Origin: Paramecium sonneborni
Lineage: Eukaryota > Ciliophora > Oligohymenophorea > Peniculida > Parameciidae
Length of the DNA: 64,000 bases
Assembly (NCBI GenBank): GCA_905182985.1
Contig: CAJJDN010000085.1
Location: forward strand, 193,296 to 257,295
Direction: 5' to 3'
Made by a program: the position numbers and the translations under genes. Of the stretch, positions 53,811 through 64,000 are shown in pieces; the first letter of the stretch is position 1, and each line of letters starts with the position of its first letter. The notes beneath the pieces were generated by a model that was given only the letters and a program-made list of their open reading frames with translations, was not told the DNA's origin and did no database searches.

Positions 53811-55262
53811 TCATAATTAAAAATATATTTCAATATATCCTTCTCCAACTACTTCATAATGTTAATTTTCAATAATAACTAAAGAACAATTGTTACATTT
53901 ATAATCAAAAGTTTAAGAAGAGCCTTATTATTATGGAATAAAGATTTTTGTTTAGCAACCTGATTTAGATTTAAATGATAAAAAGAATTCTTTAGTATCA
54001 GAATAATATTAATTAGTTTCTATAGAATCTGCACAAATTTGATAAGCATAAGGTCTTCTTAAAGCATTAAATTTTAGATTTTAAAATGATCCATCTTCAT
54101 TAAAAAGTCCTTCTTCATACATGGTTGACATAGTTGTATGATCATTATATCCTTTATATTACCAATAAGTCCAAGATTATTAATAAACATCAGCTTTATC
54201 AAGAATAAAATCAAGTATATCTTTAGATTATTCATCATTTCCAACAGCTCCAAATTCAGTCAAAAAACCTCCTATTTTAAGATTTTAAACATTTCTCATC
54301 TTAAGATAATAAATTAAGGAATGAATTCTATTACAACTCCATGATGAAATCTTTTCTATACCACAATAAACATGATAACTAAAGACTTCTTTATTTTAAT
54401 ATTCAACTCCACCTATATTTTCATCAAAACCAGCTCCAAATAAATCTAAAAAATCAGATTCAAAAAATATAATTTTTTCATTATCAACCTTTCTAATATA
54501 ATTGTGAATCAATCTATAAAATTTAATTAAATATTTTTAATTTGCATATCCTGGCCAAAAAAAGTTAATTTTCCCTTTTTCATAATTTCCTGGAGAAGGT
54601 TCATTTAAAATTTCATAACCAATAACATTCCATTCATATTTATTTTTTTCTGCTATTCTTTACCAGAATTAACCAAAATAATCTGCCAATCCATTTTTAT
54701 TTTCATAAAGCATTTCAAAATGTCTCCCTATATCATTTGTTGAATAAAATAATGCAAATTATTACTAATAACAATCTTCTAATAATGGATATCCTTAAGA
54801 ATCAAATCTCATTTGCATTTTTGATGGTGATGGAAAATCTACATTTTAAATTGCCCAATCAGGAAATCCATTCCCACAAAATTAACGATTAAATAAATCT
54901 TAATGAGCATCCAAAATAACATATATATTGTATTTTGCAGCCATTCTCACTATTATTGATATCTTATCTAAATATTACTCATCTAATTCTCCTCTATTAG
55001 GCATTGCTCCTTCAAATGAAACATGAAGTCTAATTACATTAAAACCATTATTCTTCAAAATTTAACAATCCTCCTCACTAAATGTTTCCATATAATCAAA
55101 TCCTTCTGTTTTTGGAATGTAAGGTGCTTATTTATATACTACATTAAATCCATGAAATATTCTAATAGCACCATTCTCATCTTAAAAATATCTCCGTTCA
55201 TTAAGTTAAATTCTAGAAGCAGTAACGCTTAAACATACTATCAGGGCATATAATACTAACAT
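53811..55262 (-). CDS. secreted GH5 glycoside hydrolase, endoglycoceramidase-like
   Basis: 483 aa, intronless. A signal peptide (MLVLYALIVCLSVTAS) opens the protein, so it is secreted or enters the food-vacuole/lysosomal route. Endoglycoceramidases release the glycan from glycosphingolipids. GH5 landmarks in order: FHGFNVVYK, NGFNVIRLHVSFEGAMP, VILDAHQDLFNRQFCGNGFP (the HQD...CGNGxPDW signature of the EGCase branch), IGYEILNEP with the acid/base Glu, FSYHVYCGIEK, and GGFLTEFGAVG with the nucleophile Glu. A C-terminal beta-sandwich of about 100 residues follows with paired cysteines. Both catalytic glutamates are present, so it should be active. Substrate is inferred from the HQD/CGNG pattern only. 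No C-terminal membrane anchor is seen. Confidence 0.88.
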
Positions 55263-55330
55263 TATTTTTATTTTATTAATATCTATGTAAAATGAAAAAT
55301 AAATAATTCTAGATTATAAAATTCATTAAC

Positions 55331-57952
55331 TCAAATTAAATCTTCTATGTCTTCTACTTATAATTATAACTCCTATAAGCAATTACTATTCTTAAATTAT
55401 TCTGATAATCTTTAAAATAGACTAATTTTTAACTATTTAGCCTTTTATGATTTGATTTCTGGCTATTATATTTTTTAATCATCTAATAATATAAATATTC
55501 TGCTTTTGAGAATACAAGAAATACATAATGGTTCTATAATTTTAGTTGATTAATCTACTACACAATAATCAAATAGTTCTGATTATAAAATGTCAGTACA
55601 ATTTTAACAAGTCGAAAAATAAAAATGTTTATTTTCTAATTTTTTTTCTATTTCTTATATATCTTTATATTTTGTAAAATCAATTGTAAATTGTTAATAA
55701 CTTTCTTAAATCTTATCTTTTTCATTTGATAATCTTAAAATCCAATCACATTCGTTTGGGAAAATTTCAATAAAATTATCTATTTATTGATCTAAAATTT
55801 CGTTATCAGCAGCAAAAAATAGCACTTTTTTATTCATATATCCTAATAAAAATAACAAATGACTTAACATTTTTCGCTTTCCATAACCTCCTTAAATTAA
55901 AGCAAAATCCTATGATAATAAACATAATTAAATAGCTTTAAATTAATATTCATTCAAATAATTTTAAAATTTTTATTGTAGAATTGTAAAAGCACACTTT
56001 TAATTATCATCCATTTCAGTGATTAACTTAAATTTTGGTTCCATTCCAAATATAAGTATTTCTTTTTTTCTATTATAAAAATCCTTATTTGTGACTAATT
56101 CAAATATAATAAATTTGTAGTGTTTAAAAAGATTCTTTTTAAATAACTTATGAATTAATTCATCATTAATTTATAAAGTTGATGCTGATCCATTTAGCGG
56201 CTCTTATTCAATAAAAATTTGTAGTCTAATTAAATAATCAAAATTTTATTCATCTTACGCTTCATTATTTGAATTAATTTAATCTTCAATTAAATTAATT
56301 ATTTAGGTACTCTAAATTAACTAAATATTTTAAAGTATGTATTTTTAATTTTATTAAGTTCTTATACAAAATAGATCTATTACCTCTTTATCTATAAAGC
56401 ATTGTTGTAACATTTCATTTGCAAATTATTTTAAATAACTTTTTTTTGATTGCAATATTACCTGTGTTCCAGTTTATAAATTTTATGTTTCTAAAATCTT
56501 ATATGTTGCTTAAGGTATATATGTAATTTACTCTTCATGTCTTAGATTCTTCAGCATCATATTTAAATATTCTCTTGATTTAGGTTTTAACTACGCACTA
56601 ATCTCATTATAATCAGGATTAAAAAATGTTAATTCAGATTATTCCGTAAGAATATGTAGTCCATAACAAACCGATTTAACATCGCATTTTATACATTTTT
56701 AATTTACATCTCTCCTACATTTAATTTCGTCTTTCAAGTTAGGAAGTTAATTATAAAAATTTTTATATTTTTCTAAACCAAAGATTTTTTATATGTACCT
56801 ATTCCTATTGAACATTATCTTGGATATTTCTGATTAATTCTCAATTATAACTTAATTCTTCAACTTACTTAACAATAATAATAATCCAATCTTACTTTCT
56901 TAGCTATATTAATTATTCATTAACATTAAATAGGTTGTCACTTGTTATAAATTATTTTTTTATTTCATTATGCTACCAGTTTTCAATTCTATAGGAGCAT
57001 TGCAAATTTTAAATTCCTCATTATTCTTACGATATTTAACTTAAACTACTATGTCAATGTATCCTTTTAATCCATAAATAGAAGATTAAATTAATTATTC
57101 ATTACTAATCCATCTTAAAATCTATATTTCGTATACATCATGCTCATATTAATCATAAATTGGAAGTTATTTAATTATATGTTCATTAATCCATTTAAGG
57201 CTATTAACACATCCTGGAAGGATATAAACTATCATTTCTCTTATTGTTTTTTTTTCTAAATAATAGAATTCTTTAAAAAACTTTGAATACAACTTATAAA
57301 TTGGTTCTAAAAATGATTTAGGCATATTCTCCAAAACTAATAAATCAAGATTTTTTTAAAGTTCATCAAGTTATTCAATTTATTAGAATAACTAAGAAAA
57401 ATTTTGAGGGTTCTCTATTATATTTTAAAAAAACTCATGAATTACATTACCTCCAAGGAATTCAATTCTTGTTCCAAAACATTGATACTTAAAGAATTTT
57501 TTGATAAATTATTTCCTTTCACAATATTCTAATCCAGATAATGTAGAAGGTGCAACTAAAATTTCAGGTTCTAAAATAAATACATTCTTATTATTCATTG
57601 TTTTTGTGAAAATTATTGTATTTGAATTTATAAATTCACCACTTACTCTAATTTACATTCCTATCTTTACGTTGCAAAAAGCAGTATAATAATCAAAAAG
57701 ATAAATATCTATGCTTTCTTGATTATTTTAAAAGTGAGAGTTTTTGCAAGCCTATATTAAAAGAAAATTGTCATCTTATTTTTTTTCAGCCTTTTTTAGA
57801 ATAGAAACTATATGATCATCTTTCTTAATATATTTTGAGTCAAAAAATTTCTTAATATTTAAAATGTAAGTTAAATTGGTGATTTAATCTATATTGTTAA
57901 GTAAATTTTCTTGATCAAGTTAGGTGTCATTGTTAAATAGATTTCCAATCAT
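55331..57952 (-). CDS. Dna2-type nuclease with degenerate, truncated helicase domain
   Basis: 873 aa in one intronless frame. Dna2 processes 5' flaps and DNA ends with a PD-(D/E)XK nuclease and an SF1 helicase. The nuclease half is complete: first Fe-S cysteine in LEYCERKQFIKKFF, EFLGGNVIHEFFQ, GLKGYIDIVVQVK and PIELKTGS (catalytic D...ExK), and the Cys cluster CRRDVNQKCIKCDVKSVC. The helicase half is damaged: the Walker A site is GGYGKRKM instead of GxGKT/S, the DEAx box is DQSTK (YCVVDQSTKIIEP), and the protein stops soon after SLFQRLSE, before motifs IV-VI. The frame is open to the end, so this looks like a retained nuclease with a lost motor, not a random pseudogene. Function is inferred from motifs. 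Confidence 0.82.
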
Positions 57953-58056
57953 ATATGCTAAATAAATAAATAATTTATAATGCACCTAAAAATTAATATT
58001 GATTTTATTTATAGAAATATTAAAAAAATTATCATTTAAAAAATAGAATAATATTT

Positions 58057-59174
58057 AAAATGAAATCTATTGAGCTAGAAATTAATTTTAGTTAGATATT
58101 TTTCATTTAGAAATACTTATTGTCTTTCATTCTTTCGAGCAATAATTTTATTCTGTGAATTACTTTATTTCTTATAAAAGAATAGTCAAATGATAAAATA
58201 TTTTTCTTTATTTCTGAGTTAACATAAATCTAAAATGTTTAAATACAAATCAATTTCTAATAAAAACAACAATTTTATTATCTATGTTATTCAAGTAAAT
58301 CATAAATCCAAATAAAATCTCTTATTCTTTTAGATGACTAATTAATAGTAAATAGGATTAAACCTTAGGTTTAAACTTATTTTGTAAGCCATTTTAATTT
58401 AATAAAACTTTTACTAATTTTTTCTTTAAAATAATCTAGAGTCACTTTAACTTTCATAATCAAATCAATTTCACAGTTGAATTATAAATTTCTATAACAA
58501 GTTGATTTATAAATATTCATATAATTGATTTTTTTATCTTATAAATTTCCTTTAGTTAGGCATGTAAAAAAAATGTTTCAATAATCTGAATTATTAGAGT
58601 TAAATTCACATTTTTTGTATCTATTTGTCTTAAATAATAAAAATGATCCTAAGATTCATGAATTAATTGGAGCATTAGAACTAGGACTAAAAATTGAATT
58701 TTGATAAATTCTTAATCTAATTTTTTTATTCTGCAAATGTTAAATGTTAGAATACTTAATTTAGTAGTTGAGATTAAATTTTTTGGTTCTAATAAAACAA
58801 ACAATAAAATTTTAAGTTTTTTAATTTAAAAAAAAAATACATTATCATGATTAATTTTTGATTAATATAATTTTTTATGGCTTATGTAAAATTAAGGAAA
58901 AAATAAAGATGATCAAAAGAGTTAAATAAAATAATTATTTTGATTGTTAGATAAATTTAATACTTCAAGCATAATTCTAGGTGAAATTATTAAATTATGA
59001 AAAGCTTTTTAAACTTTTAAGTTAATAAAGATTAATAAAAGAAAATTGGAATATTTCTTAGAATAATTGATCTTTTGTAATAATAATTTTCAAAATTTAT
59101 TAAAAGTACGAATGAGAATGATCTAAATTCAAATGGAAAAATGGTTAAATATATAAAATAATAATTTTGAAAAT
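58057..59174 (+). repeat. direct repeat copy 1 (probable assembly duplication)
   Basis: These 1,118 bases recur at an offset of 1,119 as 59176-60293, with a lone N at 59175 between the copies and no visible difference between them. Same pattern as at 9540. Confidence 0.9.
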
Positions 59175-59175
59175 N
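59175..59175. other. single-base assembly gap (N)
   Basis: One N between two identical 1,118-bp flanks; a contig join. Confidence 0.95.
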
Positions 59176-60293
59176 AAAATGAAATCTATTGAGCTAGAAA
59201 TTAATTTTAGTTAGATATTTTTCATTTAGAAATACTTATTGTCTTTCATTCTTTCGAGCAATAATTTTATTCTGTGAATTACTTTATTTCTTATAAAAGA
59301 ATAGTCAAATGATAAAATATTTTTCTTTATTTCTGAGTTAACATAAATCTAAAATGTTTAAATACAAATCAATTTCTAATAAAAACAACAATTTTATTAT
59401 CTATGTTATTCAAGTAAATCATAAATCCAAATAAAATCTCTTATTCTTTTAGATGACTAATTAATAGTAAATAGGATTAAACCTTAGGTTTAAACTTATT
59501 TTGTAAGCCATTTTAATTTAATAAAACTTTTACTAATTTTTTCTTTAAAATAATCTAGAGTCACTTTAACTTTCATAATCAAATCAATTTCACAGTTGAA
59601 TTATAAATTTCTATAACAAGTTGATTTATAAATATTCATATAATTGATTTTTTTATCTTATAAATTTCCTTTAGTTAGGCATGTAAAAAAAATGTTTCAA
59701 TAATCTGAATTATTAGAGTTAAATTCACATTTTTTGTATCTATTTGTCTTAAATAATAAAAATGATCCTAAGATTCATGAATTAATTGGAGCATTAGAAC
59801 TAGGACTAAAAATTGAATTTTGATAAATTCTTAATCTAATTTTTTTATTCTGCAAATGTTAAATGTTAGAATACTTAATTTAGTAGTTGAGATTAAATTT
59901 TTTGGTTCTAATAAAACAAACAATAAAATTTTAAGTTTTTTAATTTAAAAAAAAAATACATTATCATGATTAATTTTTGATTAATATAATTTTTTATGGC
60001 TTATGTAAAATTAAGGAAAAAATAAAGATGATCAAAAGAGTTAAATAAAATAATTATTTTGATTGTTAGATAAATTTAATACTTCAAGCATAATTCTAGG
60101 TGAAATTATTAAATTATGAAAAGCTTTTTAAACTTTTAAGTTAATAAAGATTAATAAAAGAAAATTGGAATATTTCTTAGAATAATTGATCTTTTGTAAT
60201 AATAATTTTCAAAATTTATTAAAAGTACGAATGAGAATGATCTAAATTCAAATGGAAAAATGGTTAAATATATAAAATAATAATTTTGAAAAT
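59176..60293 (+). repeat. direct repeat copy 2 (probable assembly duplication)
   Basis: Second copy of 58057-59174, continuous with unique sequence on its right. Confidence 0.9.
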
Positions 60294-60611
60294 GTAAAAC
60301 TTAAGTTGAATTCTGCAGTATGATTCAGATAAGTGTCTATAATTAATAATTTTATAATGATCTTTATTTATTATTTAATTTTGTTTCTCATTTCTAAATA
60401 CAGTTTTTATCATTTTAATATGCTTCTAAGGAGATATTGTTGTGATTTTATATAAAGGAAATACTTTTTTAATTTATTAAGTAATGATTTGTACAAGTTG
60501 CATAAATAGAGGATTCTATATAGAATTCAGAACTCTAATAACTTTAGACAATGGCTTTGAAAGAGAGATGGTCTTGGTCCATTGATTAATTTTATAAAAA
60601 AAATATATTTT

Positions 60612-61221
60612 TCACTTTTTCTTTGATACTACTAAATTTTCTAGTATTAAGGATTGAACATCTGGGGAGTTGGAGTATAAAACTAATGCAAATTTGCCTT
60701 AAGGAAAATTTGATGATTACTAAAATATGAAAAAAAATAAAACTTCTGTTATCTATAGCTTTTTAAATTCTCCTTTTCCTTTAAATTACAATTTAGTCTT
60801 TCCCACTAAAATTGGCTTTCCTTTGGAATTGACGGTAATTTCTTTAGGAAATTTATCTGCTGAAAATCTTCATTAAAGGAATAGGGTACAATTTGATATA
60901 AACAGTGTATTCATCATTTTTTGCCAAATTGCCAGAATAATCTCTTAAAGAGATTGATAGAGTGAAATCAGATTTACAATATAAGTTTTAAATATCTTTT
61001 TCTAGATGAATAAAGATGATTGCTTCATCATTGCTATACAATTTGATGAGGTTTTTGTTTCTAGATCTATCTTTTGATTTAAAGTTCTCTAAGCAATGCT
61101 AAAAAGATTTAAGTCCCATGGAAAGGTTATGTATTTGAAGACTCTATGATGATAGCATATCTTCAAGCATTTTGAAATTCAAATCTTTCTATTTATCGAG
61201 AAATTCTTACAATTCTTACAT
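60612..61221 (-). CDS. small protein with N-terminal coiled coil, 187 aa, unknown
   Basis: Introns at 60868-60889 and 60720-60743 leave 188 codons. The first 60 residues are helical (MQELQEFLDKQKDLNFKMLE), the rest looks beta-rich: EAIIFIHLEKDIQN, LSISLRDYSGNLAKNDEYTV, KEITVNSKGKPILVGKTKL and GKFALVLYSNSPDVQSLIL. The strand pattern with DxSGN and a short helical start recalls the filamin-type repeat of TRIM or ABP proteins, but I would not name it. The start at 61221 gives only 11 nt to the divergent peroxiredoxin ATG; an internal Met at 61170 would also keep the frame and give 170 aa. Confidence 0.65.
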
Positions 61222-61232
61222 TAATAATCATA

Positions 61233-61925
61233 ATGATTAAGGTATTGCCTTTGTTGCTTCTACTTACGATATGTTTATCAGAAGAAGCACCAGTAGCAAG
61301 ATTTGCATATGGAAATATGAATTTATTGCCACGATAAAGAGCTCCTTTCTTTAGTGCTATAGCAGTCACTCCAGATTTGAAATTCTAAAAGATATCACTT
61401 TCTGATTATTAAGGAAAGTATGTGGTTTTATTATTTTACCCATTTGATTTTACATATGTATGCCCAACAGAATTAGTGGCTTTTTCAAATGCAGTTGATT
61501 AATTTAGAGCCTTAGGTGCAGAAGTCTTAGGTATATCAACAGATTCTCATTTTACTCATTTGGCATGGTTAAAAACTCCAAGAAATTAAGGAGGAGTTGG
61601 TGATTTATAGATTCCATTGTTAGCAGATATATCTAAGAAAATATCAAAAGCATATGGTGTTTTAGTTGAAGATGAATTAGATGAATTATATGGTGCTTCA
61701 TTAAGAGGATTATTTATTATTGATTAAAAAGGTTTAGTAAGAACAATGTAAATAAATGATGCTCCAGTTGGAAGATCAGTTGATGAAACATTAAGATTAA
61801 TTTAAGCATTTTAATATACAGATACTCATGGTGAAGTTTGTCCTGCAAATTGGAAACCTGGACAAAGAACTATTGTTCCAGATTAAGAGAAAAAAGTTGA
61901 ATATTTTGCAAAAAGTGAATTATGA
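61233..61925 (+). CDS. 2-Cys peroxiredoxin with signal peptide (PRDX4-like)
   Basis: 230 aa, intronless. Peroxiredoxins reduce peroxides with a peroxidatic cysteine, resolved by a second cysteine of the partner subunit. Motifs: APFFSAIAVTPD at the start of the fold, the active site FYPFDFTYVCPTELVAFS with the peroxidatic Cys, GISTDSHFTHLAWL, IPLLADISKKISKAYGVL, SLRGLFIIDQKGLVRTMQIN, PVGRSVDETLRLIQAFQ and the resolving cysteine in EVCPANWKPG. A hydrophobic leader (MIKVLPLLLLLTICLSEEAP) makes it an ER or secreted form, as in PRDX4. The C-terminal YF motif associated with overoxidation sensitivity reads EYFAKSEL. Stop lies 9 nt from the convergent gene's stop. Confidence 0.95.
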
Positions 61926-61934
61926 TTATTTAAA

Positions 61935-63368
61935 TCATGTTAATTCATTCAATAAAGCTTTTCTAGTAATAGTCTTTTTGCCATCAAATTTATTAAACTT
62001 AGAAATCATCAACTCTGCATCACATAAAGTCACATTTCTAGTGGTTGAGTTTTCTAAAATCTAAAGTACATCAAGTACATCCATATATCCTTTATGAAAA
62101 TACCTATCTAAAGATGTTAAGGATCCTTCCCTTAAAAATTGTAATCTTGCTTATTATAATTACATTTCTTATTCTCTTAATAAACTAAACAAATTATTAG
62201 CAACAGTCTAAACTGAACTTTATAAATCTAATATATTAATCTTTTATTATTATAATTGTTTTCTTTCATCATAATAATTGAGAATATTTTAAAAAAGTTC
62301 TTATGAAATATTTCTAGAATCAACTCCCAAATCAGACCATTCTGAATGCCAATCTTTTGAAATTATAGATTTTAATATAACTACTTCTTCAAATTTTGCC
62401 AATACATTTTACAAACATCTTTATTAATTTAAATAGATTGACATCAAAGTATTAAGTTCTTTTGATTCATTAATATATGATCTAGGTTCTGTATTTTAAT
62501 TTGGAGTGCTTATTCTAATCTATTTTGTTTCAGTTGTTGTTTTAGTTATTGTTATTGGAGTCTTAGCTCTAGGTGTATGAAATTCTCTATTCTCAATTTT
62601 ATGAATTACTATTGATTATTATGTTTAAAGTGGTTTATATCTTCTTCTCAATTTCTCCATATAACTATGATACTATTGCTCTCTTTTTATCACTGAACTT
62701 ATTTTCATCTAAGAAATCTCTATTTTATTTACTGATCTTTATCTTTATGTTTTTATAGCTTAACTAAAATCTTCAAATGTCATAATATTTCCATCTCCTC
62801 TACCTATTCTTTTTAATAATAATTCAATTTCTTCATCAGCTACTGTTTATCTTATTCTTATAAAAAATTTCTTTAGTTTTATTTAGTCAACTAAATTTGT
62901 TCGAAATGATAACTTTTTAAATAGTATTTAACAATTATAATCCCATCTCTTAATTACTTTTTATCTTTATTCATCTAATTATCTTTCTAATATTATTTCC
63001 TCATACAATAATCTTAATAATGTTATTTCGGCTTCTTTACTCTAAGAAATACCTGACTAACCAAAATATCTCTCTTTAAATTTTGAAAACATCAATTTAT
63101 CCTCATATCCACCTAATCGACCTATCAAATCTTTCAATTCATAGGTTTAAGTTTAGATTTGATATTATGATAAATAATCAGATAATTAATCAATTCTACA
63201 AACAGAATTCTTAAAAAATTAAGGCATGAATTCATTATTTGTTATTTCTTAAATAAATTCTAAACAACGATCTAATCGTCTCTAATTATATATTTAGACA
63301 TACCTCATTCCATTAATAATAATTTGGAAAAATTTACATAATTCTTATTGAGTTTCTATTGAACTCAT
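61935..63368 (-). CDS. EF-hand-like/coiled-coil protein, 477 aa
   Basis: One intronless frame of 478 codons. The N-terminal 250 residues are helical (LDRCLEFIQEITNNEFMPQF, ELKDLIGRLGGYEDKLMFSK) with paired helix-loop-helix units such as DEEIELLLKRIGRGDGNIMT then FEDFSQAIK, which look like EF-hands with imperfect loops (one key acidic position missing). A second such unit near the C-terminus reads LCDAELMISKFNKFDGKKTI. A Thr/Pro-rich linker (TPRAKTPITITKTTTETKQI) separates the two parts. Members of this style occur in ciliate cortical and ciliary proteins, but no named family is recognised. Calcium binding is uncertain because the loops are incomplete. Confidence 0.75.
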
Positions 63369-63399
63369 TCTTTAATTCGTTAAAAAAAAATAAATAAAA

Positions 63400-64000
63400 T
63401 CAGAATAAAACATATTCTCCAGATTTGGCTAAATTCTTTTTATTCCAAGTATTAGCAATTATTTCTTGTTCTTCAAGAGGAATTTCTATAATTTTATATT
63501 AGTCTCCTGTTTCTCTATTTAACATTTTTAATTCCCTTTCCTTTTAACTTTCTCCAGCTAAATAAAGAAAATTCTTGCAATCAACATATTTTTTCTTAGG
63601 TTTGTCTTACAACTTTTCTTTATAAAGATTAACAAGTTTAGAAGTATATAATTTAGTTTTAGGAGATTTAACACGTTCATTTTGATTAATCTCTAGAATA
63701 ATAAAAATAATTACTATTTTCTGAAATGACAGTCTCAACTTATTTAAATGGATTATCTATTAATTTTGTATTAAAATTAGCTTAAATGTCTGACAAAACA
63801 AATTACTATTATTAAGCAAGTCTTTCTGCATCAAAATCTGATAAGTGTCGATTCATTAATCTATTTTCAAAATTTTAACAACTTTTTGATTGATTTGATT
63901 ATGTTAGTAATGAAAATTAAGGTCTATTATCCTTATGATCATACCATCTTAATCTCAAATACCAAAATCTACTACTATTTTTTTCTTCTTCCCCTTTATT
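63400..64000 (-). CDS. 3' part of a gene running off the window, unknown
   Basis: The frame is open from the right edge of the window to TGA 63400-63402 with one 22-nt intron (63693-63714). The visible 192 residues are polar and basic (RFWYLRLRWYDHKD, ERVKSPKTKLYTSKLVNLYK, KKKYVDCKNFLYLAGESQKE) and end in NLAKSGEYVLF. The start lies outside. No domain recognised. Confidence 0.7.

Larger units (their letters stand above)
57953..60611. other. gene-poor AT-rich stretch containing the second N duplication
   Basis: Apart from the duplicated 1,118-bp block no gene was recognised. Minus-strand fragments up to about 60 codons (for example ones with FDYESQSDSRLFQRKNQQ) are within chance expectation. 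The unique flanks 57953-58056 and 60294-60611 also lack features. Confidence 0.5.

Overview
The window looks like a macronuclear scaffold of a ciliate of the Paramecium type. It is about 78-80% A+T. Reading frames stay open for hundreds of codons only when TAA and TAG are read as glutamine and TGA is the sole stop. Genes are tightly packed on both strands, and most are interrupted by introns of 20-37 nt (GT...AG, mostly GTA...TAG). The genus is inferred; the code and intron size are read directly from the sequence. A standard-code ORF scan shows only shadows here, so all gene models were assembled by hand from ciliate-code frames, intron phase and conserved motifs. For nearly every multi-exon model, total exon length came out an exact multiple of three.

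1-8.3 kb: a C2-domain protein, a PTEN phosphatase in the same frame just after it, an AGC kinase, an unrecognised 572-aa protein and a tubulin-tyrosine-ligase-like enzyme. 8.4-11.9 kb: a PP6 regulatory (SAPS) subunit whose first 1.15 kb appears twice around a single N, an assembly artefact. 12.9-17.9 kb: a Golgi Qb-SNARE (GOS28 type), a coiled-coil protein, a WD40 protein and an orphan. 17.8-26.5 kb: one giant secreted or membrane protein of about 2,878 aa, with a signal peptide, a CxxC-rich region, a repetitive middle, transmembrane helices and a cytoplasmic heptad tail encoded by a 21-bp minisatellite. 27.7-38.7 kb: a CRAL-TRIO/RhoGAP protein, a CEP78 homologue, a small two-helix membrane protein, an MGNCN-type kinase, a VAMP7-like longin SNARE with one unresolved junction, a decayed tRNA-like sequence and a 909-aa helical-repeat protein. 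38.8-50.7 kb: a probable pseudokinase, a 1,014-aa axonemal dynein-light-chain-domain/EF-hand protein, an ANP32-type acidic LRR protein, an AGC kinase, an AP-1-like mu subunit and another kinase. 50.7-64 kb: a long coiled-coil protein, TVP23, a secreted GH5 endoglycoceramidase-like enzyme, a Dna2-type nuclease with a damaged and truncated helicase half, a second single-N assembly duplication, a small unknown, a 2-Cys peroxiredoxin with signal peptide, an EF-hand/coiled-coil protein and the 3' part of a further gene.

There is no operon logic. Themes that recur are signalling (five kinases, PTEN, PP6R, RhoGAP), membrane traffic (three SNARE/coat/TVP proteins) and cilia or centrioles (TTLL, CEP78, AXDND1-like). 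The items most worth a second look are the minisatellite-encoded tail of the giant surface protein, the Dna2 relative with a lost helicase, the EFH pseudokinase and the C2/PTEN pair separated by one in-frame TGA.
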